Shown here: positions 10,131 through 20,668 of the stretch, in pieces | How the letters are laid out: each line of letters starts with the position of its first letter | How positions within the stretch are numbered: position 1 is the first letter of the stretch | Assembly: GCA_036346225.1 (NCBI GenBank) | Contig: JARFIW010000488.1 | Coordinates: 3,421,160 to 3,485,159, forward strand | From: Platerodrilus igneus | Taxonomy: Eukaryota; Arthropoda; Insecta; Coleoptera; Lycidae | DNA: 64,000 nucleotides | Direction of reading: 5' to 3' | Notes under the pieces: model-generated | Told to the model about the DNA's origin: nothing | Databases searched by the model: none | Seen by the model: only the letters and a program-made list of their open reading frames with translations | Position numbers and translations under genes: made by a program

Positions 10131-12555
10131 AATAAAATTAATTTTTTTTAAAATATTTAAAATTATTTCCTGTGTGTAGCCGAATCCAAGTAGTTTAACC
10201 TGTAACAAAAAAGATTAATGTGTTGTTTAAATAGACCTGTAATAAAAGATTAATGTAAAGAGAAACGTGTTTTCGGTTAATAAGACATATTATCGTTAAT
10301 CTAACAATATGTTTTACCGTCCAGGACACCACGTGGAGGTAAACACATTCAATGTAATGGGTTTTAAATATGAGAATGGGAAGGTCAACTTTTACGTAAT
10401 CATCGCGTGGTTAATAATTAAGAAAGCTATATAATTTCTTTAAACGTGTATATCTTCTCAAACAAATGCGGTTATTATAATAGGAAAGTACGCTAAATGC
10501 AAGTCCATTAACAGCAATTAAATAGTGTTTGCTGACCTACCTTAATTGTTTGTACAAGGAAACACAATAAAATATATACAAATATGGTAGTACCTTATAT
10601 ATTTATGCCCTATGTAGGTTGCTGTACTATTAGGACCAGGGCATGCAGACTTTAACACCTCCATCTCACGCTTTACACAGATATTGGTTGTTTCGTACAA
10701 GACCCTTTAACACTGGTGGAGTTGAACGTTTACTGCTTAATGACATACCGTGCTGTTTTCCTTGTGTGCTGTAAGCTATTCTGTAAAGCGATACTGCAAG
10801 ACCCAGAGTTTAAGTACTTTGCTGCCGACGGATGTATAAGCAACCGTGGACGATGTTACACGACATTTGTTCTGGTGCCGTTTGAGCATTTTTCAGGTAT
10901 AGGAAGCACCGCAAAGTTGCACTTAAAAACGTTTGCAGATACCATTTTAGTACAAAACAAAACCCGCACTATAGCACTTTGGTTAAACTTGTAAGCGAAC
11001 TAACTAAAGCTTACTCGAGCGTACCTGATTTATGTTCCTTATAGAATGCAACCGAAGGTTTCGAAGACGACCGAACGATGTTGAGGATTCAGCGGAACTA
11101 AATGACGTCAAATCCTGCTGCTCGTCCAATACATTTAGCGCCAATGCATGCACCTGGTTCGCTTCGTCGATGGTGCGAGTTAAAGAACTCTGTAAAACAA
11201 GGGAATAAACAAAATTAACTAGCCCAATTTTCTTATACTTTCTTAACATCGCGCGCTTTTTCGTATGATAATTAAATTTTGCTCAGGCTTTACACTTTCG
11301 CATGCGGCATCGCACGCAATGATTTCAGAACCGGTAAGCTACGATATCGTCCAAAAGAATAGATGCTCGATGTCCGTCAATTCAATTCACCCGTAAAGGT
11401 AGAAAAACTCAGCCAATCATCCATTACTTCGACCGCTCCTGTTCTGATAATTTACAAACATTTTCAAACACAATGGGCGAGAATTTTAAACCTCCGAGGA
11501 CTTTAAGTCGTGATCAATTACACATCCGAGCACGCGTACCAACATATTTTATAGCAACCGTATAACATGCATACCCTTCTCTGCACTGTATTCCTGTAGC
11601 TTGCTTGGAAAATCAGTCGCCCTTTACGCAGCATAAGCCCATTCCAACTTTCATTAGACATCGCGCACTTTTGTCGAATAATTAAATTTCATGGCCTTTA
11701 CACTCGCTTATTTAAACATTCACGATTGATTAACCACTTTCGATTATTCACGGAGACCACCATACATCGCCGCACCGTTCTTTTGATTCCAACGATCCTG
11801 TCACGCACTAACACCGACGATCTTTCACCATTTGTTTAACAAAACTACCGGCATCGCATTGTGGACGTAAACAGATGTTTGGGATGTGACGAGAAATGTA
11901 ACCATACCATTACCAGTCTGCTATTTTATTTAGTCCACGAAAACTACTATTATTTTCAAACCACATTAAATCGCCTTTATAGGTTCCACATTTTGACCAT
12001 TTCCCAATGACTGGTGCACGTACATGGAAATAATTTCTATGAGCAATTCTATTCTCGCACGCACGCACGTAGTTGCATGCCCATTCCTTGGTATGCGTTA
12101 GGTAAGACCCTCGGTTTCATTCAACTACACCGTGAGACCCTTATCTTTTAACGATCTCTCGCTCATACAGTCAGACTTCTTACCAACATTCTACATACTG
12201 GACCCCATAAATAGTCTTTATCCACACTTTTTGTTGACATATGATTATTATACGGGTAGTCACTTTAAGATAACATATATTTTGGGTATCAACTATTAAA
12301 TTTTCAGGGACCCCAAACAAAGATTTTAAATAGACCACCTTACAGTTTTAAAGACCAACACATTTTGCTCATCTTATTAACACCATTTTAACCTTGTTCA
12401 CCAACTCTGCCAACCATCTCCCGAGAAATCTAAAACCGCCGTGCGCAATACCACGGAGATAACACGCCGTCAACCAGATAGCAGATTTGGAAGCGGAGAA
12501 GAACTTAAATATGGAATCTAAACATATATACAATAGATTTACAAAACCACAAACA
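10131..12555. repeat. Left arm of B, second copy of a duplicated segment
   Basis: Direct repeat of 7143-9770 and inverted counterpart of about 20700-23500. It carries a zinc-finger relic, a short P3 remnant at about 11100-11175 (reads ALALNVLDEQ on the minus strand, N-terminus lost), then a non-coding spacer with degraded P4-like (about 11330-11400) and P2-like (about 12050-12140) fragments. Small indels are frequent but fewer than in the first copy. Confidence 0.6.
10697..10990 (-). pseudogene. Zinc-finger gene relic, element B left arm copy 2
   Basis: Reverse-strand counterpart of 23009-23300. The DNA of the first fingers is nearly intact, but single-base losses break the reading frame in several places. 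The antisense frame through this region is a shadow and not a gene. Confidence 0.55.
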
Positions 12556-12800
12556 TCATACATCTACATCTTCACCGCGTAGATTTTGTACCATTAGAAT
12601 ATGACCTTTGTCATCTTCCTCGATAAACCATTTATATGCGCGAGCAATGCGTACCCGGACACGCAGCAGACTGATACCATCCAAAACAGAATTGACTTGG
12701 CGAACATCCGCTTCCCTCGTACGCTCCCAGCCCGAGCACCCCGGCATGCACCCCTGCCCATGCACCGCGTACGCCCATGCGCGCTGCCGATGCGCACTTC
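12556..12800 (-). pseudogene. P4 relic, element B left arm
   Basis: Mirror of P4 at 20324-20668. The minus-strand frame contains YKWFIEEDDKGHILMVQ, matching the C-terminal part of P4, and runs back into a GC-rich minisatellite (about 12715-12800, CGCCCATGCGC-type words). Small deletions have changed the frame. Several overlapping open frames on both strands here are produced by the GC-rich repeat. Confidence 0.5.
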
Positions 12801-12884
12801 GTGTCTACGTACACAGCCTTTATAACAAAGAACAAGTTATATACTTTATAAAGTTTATTCGACATTATCAACAAATTTAAAATA

Positions 12885-13359
12885 TTTAATGCCAGCATGG
12901 AGTCATTTAAACTATTAAACAAAGTTTCACAAAGACAGTCCCTTTATGTTCAGCGGTTTTAATTTTATCTACATTTTATTCGCAGCTTTTTAAATCGACA
13001 CCCAAGTCTTATCTCTTTTCATACCAATAGTTTGACATACGTTCAGGTTTTCGAATATACCGAGTTTGCCTCATTTAGTCTTGATTCCGACACCAGATCC
13101 ATTCTTCGCGATTTGCAGCGACACATCGCAGCTTCCACTATATCCTGCATACGACTTGTTAGCCTGATCGATTCTTCTGTCGGTATGAGGAAATCCTTTT
13201 CTCACACCGTGCGTAGTCAATCCACACTTTTGGGAACATATGGTTGTAAGGTCAAGACCTCGTTTTAATGATCCGAAGGTCTTACTAGGAAAACAATGTT
13301 TACACCCTTTGCAGTGTACAGTTACGAAACCCGCATTCCTTGTTCGTCTTATTCGTCAT
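12885..13359 (-). pseudogene. P2 relic, element B left arm
   Basis: Minus-strand mirror of P2, from the position of its ATG (13359) to its stop region near 12885. It is about 475 bp where the intact gene is 600 bp, so roughly a fifth has been lost through many small deletions; no long frame remains. It lies between the P4 relic and a degraded P1 tail, the same order as in the other arms. Confidence 0.6.
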
Positions 13360-14856
13360 TTTGATAAACACGTTTTAGAATAACCTGATACGGATACTTC
13401 AATTCCTCGAAGAAAACATCACAAAGAGTCTTTCGACACCGCAACCTGCATGAATCCCGGACTTTTCAAGTCAGTCCATCGAGCTAGAATTTTCCTTCCT
13501 CATTTCATCATAATTAGCCTGTCCACACCGTAACTACCTTTGAGCACTTATATACCATTACCCTCCATCTCTCCAGTTGTCTTTCCTTCCAAAAGTCATG
13601 CCCTTTGCTACTACGGGCATCAGCACCATTCACTTGCTTTAACTTGCACCGCGCACTTTGAATCAATACTTCTCGAATGAGCCTTTTTTGAACGTCATGA
13701 AACATAAGATTGATTAACATTCGATTATTCAACGTGCACCAAACCCGCTTTCTTTTCCCTCCTTCATCTCCAACCACGGCAACAGTAACTCGAGTTACCA
13801 TTTTACAAACTTTCTCGGACGCATCTGTACCGTCAATTTTGCATTCTCAACAGTACAAAACAACAGTCTAAGTATTTCATTGTCCGAAAACTACATTTTT
13901 CAACCATATTACAGTACTTGCCTTTACATCACCATCTTCCAATCGTTAAACAGTGAAATTACGCCTACTGAACTTATTCACCGTCCAGTATTGTCGCCAA
14001 TCTTTTGCAGTATAGCACGATAGGCGCTAAGCCCGTTTATACACAATTACGTGACCCTAATCTTTTACGTATCTCCCAATACAGAGACTTCATTACTACC
14101 ATAAATTCACTGACCCCCATTAATGTCATATTTTACATCTTTTCGTAATCGCCTATAGCAATTATGCGTGGTAGCCATCTTTCATCCAATTCGCTGTATC
14201 ATCCATAATAGGACCCCAATTCAATCGATTTAAATGATCCACCTTAACATTGCTTTAAAACCCGAATCACTAGATTTTGCTATTTATTAACCTTTTAAAA
14301 CTTTTCGCTACCCATGCAGCCTTGCCAAAACTCCCGAAACAAACCGGTGAACGGTCGAATACCACGTGGATAACACGTATACTCTGTCAACCAGGATAGA
14401 AGCCGAAGATTGGGTGGGAAAGAACTAAAATATGGAATCTTAAAACTAATATACAATAGATTTACAAAATCCTACAAATATAAACAACTATCTTATCTTT
14501 ACACCCCAGCATGATTGTACATCTGAAATGTCCTTTGTCACTTCCCTGTAACTAATTTTTAATAAGCTGCGATCAATCGTTCTCTCAGGTACCATACCAG
14601 CAATCGATACCATCACAAAAATTGGCTTGGTGACAAACCGTCCTCGAAGACAGCGAACACACCCGCCGACTATCCGGACACATGCACTGGTGAACACTGC
14701 CCAGGCCGCCATCGACACCGTGACGCATTTCGGAACGCACAGCTTATAAAAGAACAGTACACATTAAAAGTCATTCGACATTACATACAAATTTGACATA
14801 TTTAAGCCAAGATGGTCATTTAAATTAACTTTACCTACGAAGTTTTCCAAGGACTC
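13360..14856. other. Strongly degraded inverted copy of P1 tail and P4 region
   Basis: 13360-13830 retains short matches to the 3' end of P1 (minus orientation). About 14330-14720 is a degraded second copy of the 12380-12830 P4 region (GGAATCTTAAAACTAATATA and the following stretch). Nothing here is coding. The density of indels is among the highest in element B. Confidence 0.45.
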
Positions 14857-15020
14857 CAGGTTGATAGCGATAATAGGTTAGCCGCGCCGCGGCGCTGACC
14901 CAACCTATTAAATTTCCTTTATCTAACCTAGGTCCACACTTGGTTTTTAATGGAAAAACTCATTAAAAGCAATTAGTGCTAATGGGTTTTCAATGAGAAA
15001 ACTCTTTAAAAGCAATTAGA

Positions 15021-15209
15021 TCATATGGTCATGTGGTCATATGGTCATGTGGTCATGTGGTCATATGGTCATGTGGTCATATGGTCATATGGTCATGTGG
15101 TCATGTGGTCATATTGGTCATGTGGTCATTGGTCTGGTCATGTGGTCAATTGTCATCCAGTGGTCATTGGTCATGTGGTCATGTGGTCATATGGTCATGT
15201 GGTCATGGG
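15021..15209. repeat. TGGTCATG minisatellite, copy 1
   Basis: About 20 tandem words alternating TGGTCATG and TGGTCATA with occasional losses. All forward frames stay open and read as repeats of M, V, W, S, G and H, which is a sequence artefact. It lies between a GC-rich palindrome and the start region of P1. Confidence 0.9.
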
Positions 15210-15252
15210 GCAATTTCACCCTATGGGTAATTTCACCCTAACTTAACATCTT

Positions 15253-15272
15253 ACATATATCCGGATATATGT
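15253..15272. promoter_or_regulatory. Perfect CCGG-centred palindrome upstream of P1, copy 1
   Basis: ACATATATCCGGATATATGT is a perfect 20-bp palindrome 125 bp before the P1 ATG. The same word recurs at 17678-17697, and a one-mismatch version is at 46649-46668 in element A, always upstream of P1. A candidate protein-binding or origin site; the function is inferred only. Confidence 0.55.
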
Positions 15273-15612
15273 CGGCTTAGGTTGGATAACAACATATTCG
15301 ACTATCTTCGGCAATATACGTCCCCACTCTGTAGAATACATAAGAGAACAATTTTTCGTATTCAATTTAGTATTCGATAGTAGCTAGAACGGTAAACATG
15401 AGCGTCTCCAAGTTGATTAACGTTTCTCAACTTCTTGGGAATAAAGTGAAACCGACAAATGAGCGATTTGGATTATGGCATGTTGACAGAAAATATGTGC
15501 AACAATAATCTGGTAACAGATATTGGTAATATTTGTTATGTCGAAGGCGAGCAGATGCTGACTGGTGGACTACACCAATTACAGAACCATTTTGTGACAA
15601 TATAATGTTGGT

Positions 15613-17272
15613 TAAATTTGCATTTTCATAACCATTTAAATCAGGAAAGCCTTCACTTATCGCAAAATACCTTTTTCGCACCAAACATCGTACCCTCCTC
15701 CCGCAATCCAAACATTCAAGCCGCCCACCACCCTTTAGCAACACATTCTTACAAACGCCCTTTCGTCTTAGTTTAAAAAATTTACATCTTTAAATTTCCC
15801 TTGAAACATATTATTCAGCCAACATAATCACCGTTTCTTTCCGAGGGCCAACGCTCTAGTATCATTTTACCATTGTTTAAACCAAATACCCATCCTTGAA
15901 CTAAAATATGGTTCAGTTGTAACCAATACATAACCGTCTAAGTATTCATTTATCAGAATCTTATTTTCTAAACCATATTTTTCGCCTTATGTTCCAATTT
16001 TGACCATTTCCCATGACCTTGCACGTACATGAACTTAATCTATAGGATCGTTTCGGAATTGATTCCCATTCTTGGATACTTTATGGTTGTAAGACGTTTT
16101 AATATTCAGACCTTATCTTATCTATCTTTCGCTCATACAGAGCTAACTTTACACATTCATACCTTATATCTTTATTCCAATTTTTTTCGCAAGTAAATTT
16201 ACGGATCACTGAAAATTTGTATCCTAATATTATTTCATAAATTTTAAAATTTAATTCGATTACCAAACCTATTGCTACTATTTAACCATTTAACCTTTCC
16301 TCAGACCCTTCAATATCAAAACGGTTCCCAACTGAAAAGTAACTTGACGACAAGTGGTGATAACTAAATTTGACTTATCAATTTCAAAATCCTATTACTT
16401 CTTACTTTACACGTAGGATTTGTCATTGCTATGTACGTGATTCCAATCCTTAAACTCGGAGAATCATTTTATCAATCAATCGAAGTACTCGTACACATAA
16501 ATTGGGTTCGTGTGTTAACACGCTCCGCTAACAGCAACACTATTTCCTTGTCACCCTCACTATTCCGTACTCGGTAAAATAAAACAGCCAGCACTCTTTT
16601 CAATTTTCCTGTAGTTCGACTTAATTTGAAGCGATTCTAAATTCCCAATAATAATATTAATAAAGACTTTGATTCATATATCAATTTGCAAAGCGTCTGC
16701 TTAGGGTTAATTATTCATCGTTAAAATTAGTACACCCTCACCTTCAATTACATAATGTCGTTCATCGATACATGTCTTTGCCATAAAAATTTTCTTAACG
16801 CACGACAACTAAAATCTGTAATTTGCAGTTGTTTTAACCAGCTTTCAACCAAATTTTGTTATTTCTTGTTTGCTAATCTTTCACGTGTATATATCACTTT
16901 TTGATTGTTAGTATGTTTAATCATCTTCTATATCATTGGACCTCGGAATTCGACGTCTATTTTTCCTTATCTTTCTTTTAAAATGTTTTTACACATCAGA
17001 TTTTCTACTCGCATAGCTAACGAGTACTAAAAAACACTCATTCAAGATCTTGACACCAGTCTCGCCGACATATCCGGACAACAAGATGCCTAGTGAACAC
17101 CCAGATGCACTGCCATGATTACGACACATGAACCATACGACCATGACGATCACTACCAACGACAGTGACCAGCGACACTGACGACGCCATACCGACGACA
17201 TCGAACATGACACATGCGATCATTACCATGATCTTTTCAGATCACAGACCACCGCACGTAGATTTTCCACGG
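15613..17272. other. Highly degraded arm sequence, no intact gene
   Basis: Contains only patches of similarity to the left arm, for example about 15990-16150 against 11990-12180. There are many small gaps and no long frame; the short frame near 17000-17213 encodes nothing recognisable. Confidence 0.45.
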
Positions 17273-17300
17273 GACTCCAGGTTGATAGCGATAATCAGGT

Positions 17301-17331
17301 TAGCCGCGCCGCGGCGCTGACCCAACCTATT
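17301..17331. promoter_or_regulatory. GC-rich palindrome at the element B centre
   Basis: GGTTAGCCGCGCCGCGGCGC followed by TGACCCAACC contains the perfect 12-bp palindrome GCGCCGCGGCGC in an otherwise AT-rich element, with GGTT and AACC at its outer edges. A second copy is at 14877-14907. It is about 500 bp upstream of P1. Possible replication origin or promoter element; inference only. Confidence 0.4.
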
Positions 17332-17444
17332 AATTTTTCCTTTATCTAACCTAGGTCCACACTTGGTTTTTAATGGAAAAACTCATTAAAAAGCAATTAG
17401 TGCTAATGGGTTTTCAATGAGAAAACTCTTTAAAAAGCAATTAG

Positions 17445-17632
17445 ATCATATGGTCATGTGGTCATTGGTCATGTGGTCATGTGGTCATATGGTCATGTGG
17501 TCATGTGGTCATTGGTCAGTGGTCATGTGGTCATGTGGTCATGTGGTCATTGGTCATGTGGTCATGTGGTCAATGTGGTCATGTGGTCATATGGTCATGT
17601 GGTCATGTGGTCATATGGTCATGTGGTCATGG
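17445..17632. repeat. TGGTCATG minisatellite, copy 2
   Basis: About 20 copies of TGGTCATG/TGGTCATA words. The order of variants differs slightly from copy 1 at 15021-15209, so the arrays have changed independently since the duplication. Element A has no such array at the matching place. Confidence 0.9.
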
Positions 17633-17677
17633 GGCAATTTCACCCTATGGGGTAATTTCACCCTAACTTAACATCTT

Positions 17678-17697
17678 ACATATATCCGGATATATGT
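17678..17697. promoter_or_regulatory. Perfect CCGG-centred palindrome upstream of P1, copy 2
   Basis: Same 20-bp palindrome as at 15253, 126 bp before the P1 start at 17824. It follows the short direct repeats AATTTCACCCTATGGG / AATTTCACCCTAA, which are also present beside the element A version. Confidence 0.55.
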
Positions 17698-17823
17698 CGG
17701 CTTAGGTTGGATAACAACATATTCGACTATCTTCGGCAATATACGTCCCCACTCTGTAGAATACATAAGAGAACAATTTTTTCGTATTCAATTTAGTATT
17801 CGATAGTAGCTAGAACGGTAAAC

Positions 17824-19689
17824 ATGAGCGTCTCCAAGTTGATTAACGTTTCTCAACTTCTTGGGAATAAAGTGAAACCGACAAATGAGCGATTTGGGTT
17901 ATGGCTGTTGACAGAAAATATGTGCAACAATAATCTGGTAACAGATATTGGTAATATTTGTTATGTCGAAGGCGAGCAGATGCTGACTGGTGGACTACAC
18001 ACACCAATTACAGAACCATTTTGTGACAATATAATGTTGGCTAAAATTTGCGACTTTTCTGACGCCGAACAAACCATCTGCAAGCAAAAGGATGTTTATC
18101 CTAAAAAGAAATTTGTGGTGCATTTAACAGCTATCTACGAAGAAAGTTTGACCGATTTGTTTCCGCTGGCATGGTGTTAAAGCTAAGCTTCCGTTTTCTC
18201 TGGAAAGCACTAACAAGATGGGCCAGAGAGTAAAAGAAATTATCGGAAAAGAAGACCTCGAATGCATTAATAAAAAATTCCAAAATCCTATATGTGTTCC
18301 ATACAAAGTGGAACAAGCAGATGTTAAGTTGGAAACTTTATTGAGGAACTACCAGATATATTAGACGAACTCGAAAAGATTATTTCTATCTTTTTGACAT
18401 GGATGTAACCCAAGATTTTGCAGGTATATTTAGCAAGATGGAGATGTGTAATTATTTAACTACAAACCATAACTTTTGCTAAAAGGGCGAATACGAAGAA
18501 AAGTGTAATATTATAGTTGACAACGATAAAACTGTAAGAATTGATTGTTTAACATGGCTAACAACCAATGCAAGAATTAAGATATACAACAAATTTGTGT
18601 GTCAGATAACAAGTCCTGGTGTTAATAAACAACTTGGCAATCATATACTAGATTTTTTACGTTGTCCAGATGTACGTTTAAGGGAAACATTTGCGTCTAC
18701 TTTGGCCAAAGAACATGGTATTACGCGATTGGAAGCGACAATATACAACTGTGCAATTGGAAGCTATGTCAGTGCGGAACGGGTGTATAATCCCTTAAAA
18801 GACTGTTTAACGTTATTGGAAGATAGTAAGTTATACTTCCTAAAGGCGCCAATGTACTCGGTACCACTTTCCCAAAATGTGGAGTAAGCTATCGGACAAG
18901 CTACAAAATAGTTGCTGTTTAGTGTACAATAGCCTACTACAGTACGTGTATTGGGGAATGGTAATACAAAGAAATTGACGGGCTTGCAAATTAAGTTGTC
19001 CGAAAACCAAAAGAAAGGGAAACATTGATAAAGTATGTGCTTTGGCTTTAGTTTTAACTATTTACCCGTAAATTATTTGGAGATAGTAGAGGAGGAAGAC
19101 AGCCAAGATAAAATAAAAAGCTTACACAAGTGCTACATTAAAGCAGGTAGTACATATTTTACACAATCTGCAACACCATATTCTACAATTCTTCCAAAAG
19201 AAATAGTCATTTCGGAATTGGGATTGATAAATACACCTAACATTCGCCCAGAGGTTGTACGACAACGCGCAAATATTGGTAGTAAACTCTATCCGTTTAC
19301 GCTAAAGGAAATTACCCCATTATGTATACCATACGCTGTAAGTGGAAGGAAAAGACAACTGGAATTAGAGGAAATGGATGCAAAAAGGCGAAAATTGGGC
19401 TACATGGAAAACACTGCGACAATACGCGAACAATACAAAGATGTGTTAGACAAAGAACATCTTATTAGAGAAAATGAGGAAGAATTAAAAGATTCTTTAA
19501 GTGTCGATGGACTGACTTAGATACATCCGGTTGTACAAGCTGTATGCATTTGCGGTTAGTAAGAAAGACTCTTTAGTTATGTAGGTGTTCTTGCAGAAAA
19601 GGATGGTACTAAATCCGTATACTTTTAAAAGGTTATTCTAAAACGTATTTATCAAAATGGCAGATAACAAAGACGAACTAAGGAATGCG
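17824..19689 (+). pseudogene. P1, central unknown gene of the Maverick-like family (B copy)
   Basis: The ATG at 17824 opens MSVSKLINVSQLLGNKVKP. The locus length of about 1.86 kb equals the element A copy once its insertion is subtracted, implying a protein near 617 residues. Blocks conserved between A and B include ICYVEGEQMLTGGLHTPI (near residue 50), [20 protein letters not shown], then [14 protein letters not shown], and a C-terminal KR-rich stretch (KRRKL) before LDKEHLIRENEEELKD. At least six frameshifts (near 18175, 18355, 18590, 18885, 19030, 19515) break this copy. The 3' end runs into P2, whose ATG is at 19657. I do not recognise the family. The YNK ... RLE spacing loosely recalls Rep-type initiators, which is a weak inference. 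Confidence 0.65.
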
Positions 19690-20252
19690 GGTTTCGTAAC
19701 CTTGCGTACACCACACGCAAAGGGTTTTGCTAAACATTGTATATTTACCTAGTAAAGAACCTTTCGGATCATTTAAAACCGAGGGTCTTACAACCTATAA
19801 CAACCATATATTCCCAAAAGTGGTGGATATGCAACTACACAACGGTGTGTGGGAGAAAAAGGATTTCTCCAATACCGACAAGAAGAAGTCGATCAGCTAA
19901 CAAGATACGTATGCAGGATATAGTGGAAAGCTGCGATTAAAAGATTGTCACAAGCTGCAAGAATTACACGAAGGAATGGATCTGGTTGTGGCGGAATCAA
20001 AGACTTTAAATATAGAGGCAAACTTCGGTACATTTTACAATTCGAAAACCTAGACGGTCTTTATGTATCAAACTATTGGTTAGAAAAGGAGATACGAAGA
20101 CTTGGGTGTCGATTTAAATTTTAAGCTGCGAATAAAATTAGATAAAATTAAAACCGCTGCAAACAAACATAAAGAAAGGACTGTCTTCTGTGTATAACTT
20201 TGTATTAAAATTAAGTTTAAATGACTCCATGCTTGGCATTAAATATTTTTAA
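19657..20252 (+). pseudogene. P2 (B right-arm copy), frameshifted
   Basis: Starts MADNKDELRNAGF and follows the intact element A protein throughout (EGLTTYN, KDCHKLQELHEGMDL, DLNFKLRIKLDKIK). Several one-base changes (near 19705, 19830-19930, 19990, 20095 and 20160) interrupt the frame, and the total of 596 nt is not a multiple of three. It overlaps the end of P1 and is followed after about 70 bp by P4. Product unknown. Confidence 0.7.
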
Positions 20253-20323
20253 ATTTGTTATGTATAATGTCAGAATAAACATTTTATAATAGTATATAAC
20301 ATTGTTCTTTATTTATAAAGGCT

Positions 20324-20668
20324 GTGACGTTACCCCGAAATAGCAGTCGCACAGAGAGGGGTGCGCATGGGCAGCGCGCATGGGCAGGGTGCGTACGCGC
20401 AGGGGTGCGCATGGGCAAGGTGTGCTTGCGCAGGGTGCTCATGGGCTGGGATGTGTCTGGGCGTACACGAGGGAAGCGGATGTTAACAGTCACCAAGCAT
20501 CCAATTCTTTATTTGGATGGTATCGAGTACTTGCCTGCGTATGTATCCGGAGTAAAATACGATTTGCATACGCAGCTTATTAATAAAATTAGTTTATCGA
20601 GGGAAGATGACAAAGGTACATCATTCCTAATAGTACAACAATCTACGCATGGGGGTGTAAAGATATAA
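20324..20668 (+). CDS. P4, small unknown protein (B right-arm copy)
   Basis: The frame is 114 codons. The conserved part begins around SGRTRGKRMLTVTKHPILYL and continues DGIEYLPAYVSGVKYDLHTQ, LINKISLSREDDKG, ending HGGVKI. Corresponding parts occur in both arms of element A and in the left arm of B. Upstream of that core this copy carries a GC-rich insert of GTGCGCATGGGCA-like words (20350-20455) that adds about 35 Gly/Arg/Val-rich residues, absent from element A, where the N-terminus reads MTSP-x-GM. The true start is therefore uncertain. It lies just after P2 in the same direction. No known domain recognised. Confidence 0.5.
   Translation: MTLPRNSSRTERGAHGQRAWAGCVRAGVRMGKVCLRRVLMGWDVSGRTRGKRMLTVTKHPILYLDGIEYLPAYVSGVKYDLHTQLINKISLSREDDKGTSFLIVQQSTHGGVKI
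20350..20455. repeat. GC-rich minisatellite inside P4 of B
   Basis: Imperfect repeats of GTGCGCATGGGCA and variants (GCGTACGCGCAG, GTGCTCATGGGCT). A mirrored version lies at about 12715-12800. Strikingly GC-rich for this genome and absent from both element A copies. Confidence 0.75.

Larger units (their letters stand above)
14857..15612 (+). pseudogene. Direct duplicate of the B centre with truncated P1 start
   Basis: Nearly identical to 17273-18045 in direct orientation: a GC palindrome, two short near-repeats ending AAGCAATTAG, the TGGTCATG array, the CCGG palindrome, then P1 from ATG at 15398. P1 continues for about 70 codons with frame changes and stops matching after about 15612, where the sequence passes into degraded DNA. 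A local duplication, younger than the decay of the arms. Confidence 0.75.

Noticed and set aside
12594..12922. Four overlapping frames on both strands
   Set aside because: Shadows generated by the GC-rich minisatellite and the P4 relic; only the minus frame with the P4 C-terminus has meaning.
15025..15246. Three overlapping + frames rich in M, V, W, S, G, H (also 17417-17671)
   Set aside because: All come from the TGGTCATG minisatellite, which is open in every forward frame; there is no start context or similarity to any protein.
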